A stretch of DNA of 61,572 nt, taken from Thauera phenolivorans (lineage in GTDB: Bacteria > Pseudomonadota > Gammaproteobacteria > Burkholderiales > Rhodocyclaceae). Numbering within the stretch: position 1 is the first letter of the stretch; the number at the start of each line of letters is the position of its first letter. The notes beneath the pieces are model-generated. The model saw only the letters and a list, made by a program, of their open reading frames with translations. It made no database searches and was not told where the DNA came from. The stretch lies in NCBI RefSeq assembly GCF_001696715.1, contig NZ_MBFM01000005.1:141379-202950 (forward strand), written 5' to 3'. This document shows positions 60,701-61,572 of the stretch, piece after piece. A program made the translations under genes and the position numbers.

Positions 60701-60799
60701 TTCTCCGCGGTGCTGGTGCTGTTCTTCGTGCCCGCGCTGCTGTCGATGCTGGAGGCTTTCATCGCACGCGGCAGCGAGGCGAGGCCGCAAGCGGCCTGA
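57701..60799 (+). CDS. RND family efflux transporter permease
   Basis: A 1032-residue proton-driven inner-membrane pump with twelve membrane helices and two large periplasmic loops. The helix-4 segment has GMIVDNAIVVSEES: Asp-Asn instead of the Asp-Asp pair of AcrB, common in a branch of RND proteins with one proton-relay aspartate. The second half has FGLAGIVVNNSIILVS. Homology to AcrB/MdtB-like pumps is plain, substrates unknown. Paired with the adaptor by overlap. Confidence 0.92.
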   Translation: MKQRGVLELLLRHRVAANVLMLLAFIVGLLGLTRMNVQFFPSFELDMISVRVLWSGASAEDVEIGITDPLEERLKTVDGLKKMTSTSAQGVASITVELREDTDPLLALDQVRQRVDEFRNLPRDAEAPEVARVSRYDPIARLLVRGNSVDELRPWVRRFERELLAGGIDRVTITGLPEERIAIEVPSAALETLGLSLVEVGERVAQLSRDVPAGVAGERDGAREIRGLEQRRDAQAFGALPVISDAAGVVRLGDIASIVREPRPGELALAMDGGAVVELQLQRSESGHSLKAAEALEGWLERTLPTLPAAISIEVYDAQWQLIRDRISLLVDNGLSGLVLVVIVLYLFLPARIALWVAVGIPTAFLATLGLMLVFGGTINMMSLFALIMALGMIVDNAIVVSEESDTQRQHGLDPGQAALAAARRMLWPVLAASLTTVAAFVPLMMVGGIIGNILGDIPFVMMMVIMAALLETFLILPSHLKYALGGAGMHASGLRQRLDRGFERFRDGPFRRAVELALRWRVSTVAITLGLMILAIGLIAGGRIGFVFFPTPEGQVLYANATFVAGTPRAQTEAFLAELGRALAETEAELGGGLVQTAVARMGGTIGAQGAGASGDQLASMVVELLPPDQREVRNERFLARWRERTAAAAGIELLTFTARQSGPPGRDLNVRLTGDDPLALKAAALELGETMNAIAGVSEVEDDMPFGREQLIYRLTPAGEALGLTTESLGRQLRAGFDGSLAQLVQVGRDELEVRVLLPRAERERLDVFERLIVRLPDGSFAPLASVAAWESRRGFEALRHADGRLAVEVSGEVDVARNDVATIQAELLRGILPALAERHGLDYSFEGRAADQRETMADMRSGLALGLGLIYLVLVWAFASWSWPLVVMAAIPLGLAGAIFGHWLLGIKLTILSMFGLFGLAGIVVNNSIILVSLFQELRARGTALDQALVDAACGRLRAVLLTSLTTVGGLVPLLFETSLQAQFLVPMATSIAFGLGFSAVLVLFFVPALLSMLEAFIARGSEARPQAA

Positions 60800-60864
60800 G
60801 CGCGTGGCCGCGGCCGCGCGGAAGACGCATACTCCCGCCCTTGCTCCACCCCGGATTCATGCGC

Positions 60865-61572
60865 ATGCGATTTCTCCACACTTCCGACTGGCATCTTGGC
60901 CGCGTCTATCACGGCGTCTCCCTGCTCGAGGACCAGGCCGCGGTGCTGCGCGACTTCGTCCGCCTCGCCGCCGCGCGGCGACCCGACGCGGTGCTGGTCG
61001 CGGGCGACATCTACGACCGCTCGGTGCCGCCGGCCGAGGCGGTGCGCCTGCTCGACGCGGTGCTCACCGAGCTCGTCGGCGAGCTGCGCATCCCGGTGAT
61101 CGCGATCGCCGGCAACCATGACGGCCCCGACCGCCTCGCCTTCGGCGCCGGCCTGCTCGGCGGCGCCGGGCTCACCGTGCGCGGGCCGGTGTCGGCCGAA
61201 ATGGCGCCGGTCGTGCTGCGCGACGCCGACGGCGAGGTGGCGATCTGGCCGCTGCCCTATGCCGAGCCGGCGGTGGTGCGCGCCGCCTTCGGCGCCGACG
61301 CCATCGCCGACCACCATGCCGCGCTCGCCGCCCAGCTCGCCACGGTGCGCGCCGGCGCGGTGCCCGGGCGGCGCGAGGTGGTCATCGCCCACGCCTTCGT
61401 CGCCGGCTGCGCCGAATCGGAGTCGGAGCGCCCGCTGTCGGTGGGCGGCAGCGGCATGGTCGGCGCGGAGCTGTTCGCCGGCTTCGACTATGTCGCCCTC
61501 GGCCACCTGCACCGGCCGCAGCAGGTCGGCGGCGAGCGCATCCAGTATGCAGGCTCCCTGCTCAAGTATTCG
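60865..61572 (+). CDS. sbcD: Exonuclease subunit SbcD (3' end outside the window)
   Basis: Mre11-like metallophosphoesterase, nuclease half of SbcCD. The frame is open to the last base (236 codons visible). Motifs: I TSDWHLGR, II GDIYDRSVPP, III GNHDGPDRLAFG, and GHLHRPQ near the end, followed by QYAGSLLKYS. ATG 60865 is the usual SbcD start (MRFLHTSDWHLG); an ATG six bases earlier is in frame. SbcC should follow outside the window. Confidence 0.93.
   Translation, partial: MRFLHTSDWHLGRVYHGVSLLEDQAAVLRDFVRLAAARRPDAVLVAGDIYDRSVPPAEAVRLLDAVLTELVGELRIPVIAIAGNHDGPDRLAFGAGLLGGAGLTVRGPVSAEMAPVVLRDADGEVAIWPLPYAEPAVVRAAFGADAIADHHAALAAQLATVRAGAVPGRREVVIAHAFVAGCAESESERPLSVGGSGMVGAELFAGFDYVALGHLHRPQQVGGERIQYAGSLLKYS

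Noticed and set aside
57566-60790. A 1074-residue open frame on the minus strand over the RND genes
   Set aside because: Antisense shadow of the RND permease; low-complexity Arg/His/Gln/Glu composition.

Overview
The window is a contiguous piece of a high-GC bacterial chromosome carrying almost entirely core genes. The gene set and order point to a betaproteobacterium of the Rhodocyclales (Thauera/Azoarcus type). The evidence is mnmG-rsmG-parA-parB next to a complete atpIBEFHAGDC operon (an origin-proximal arrangement), an mreBCD-mrdAB-rlpA cell-wall cluster, a ubiquinone cluster and lipB-lipA. The assignment rests on protein character and gene order, not on a database search. Genes are packed tightly, with many ATGA/GTGA stop-start overlaps. 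Outside the group II intron RNA no gene-free stretch exceeds about 300 bases.

Layout. 1-3906: mnmG (5' end cut off by the window), rsmG, parA, parB. 3903-5222 (-): an LplT-like MFS transporter convergent with parB. 5347-12233: the ATP synthase operon behind a good sigma-70 promoter, closed by a bidirectional terminator. 12324-14987 (-): DUF971, ubiE, a Tim44-like gene and ubiJ. 15142-17224: phoB-phoR with a Pho-box-like site. 17237-19813 (-): HIT protein, class II glutamine amidotransferase, YeeE/YedE transporter. 20085-23886 (-): gatC-gatA-lipoprotein-gatB. 24009-34530: mreBCD, mrdA, mrdB, rlpA, a D,D-carboxypeptidase, ybeD, lipB, lipA and a SIMPL protein, i.e. lateral-wall synthesis plus lipoate synthesis. 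34752-37366: a Rep-type helicase and a c-type cytochrome lipoprotein.

37415-39255 is a group II intron with its own reverse transcriptase/maturase. It sits directly behind the cytochrome gene's intrinsic terminator and has the CGC domain V signature of class IIC. It is followed by a HicA-like toxin gene with no visible HicB partner (39260-39535, -) and a tRNA-Arg(CCG) (39684-39760). 39890-42015: an AEC transporter overlapping a DUF1615 lipoprotein. 42107-46655: a complete branched-chain amino acid (Liv/HAAT) ABC operon. 46752-47859: small membrane, acidic and exported proteins. 47903-50660 (-): a second, TrpXYZ-like ABC transporter. 50727-51914 (-): a GT4 glycosyltransferase. 52037-54141: a TrkH/TrkA potassium uptake pair. 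54164-56365 (-): a flavin oxidoreductase of the nitronate monooxygenase family and a Rossmann/DUF2520 protein. 56490-60799: an RND adaptor-permease pair. 60865-end: the start of sbcD.

I found no obviously new multi-gene system. The parts most worth a second look are the terminator-associated intron beside an orphan HicA, REP-like palindromes, an AT-rich palindrome in front of the YeeE/YedE gene, a hairpin between atpD and atpC, and several small or cysteine-rich proteins of unknown function placed inside conserved operons.
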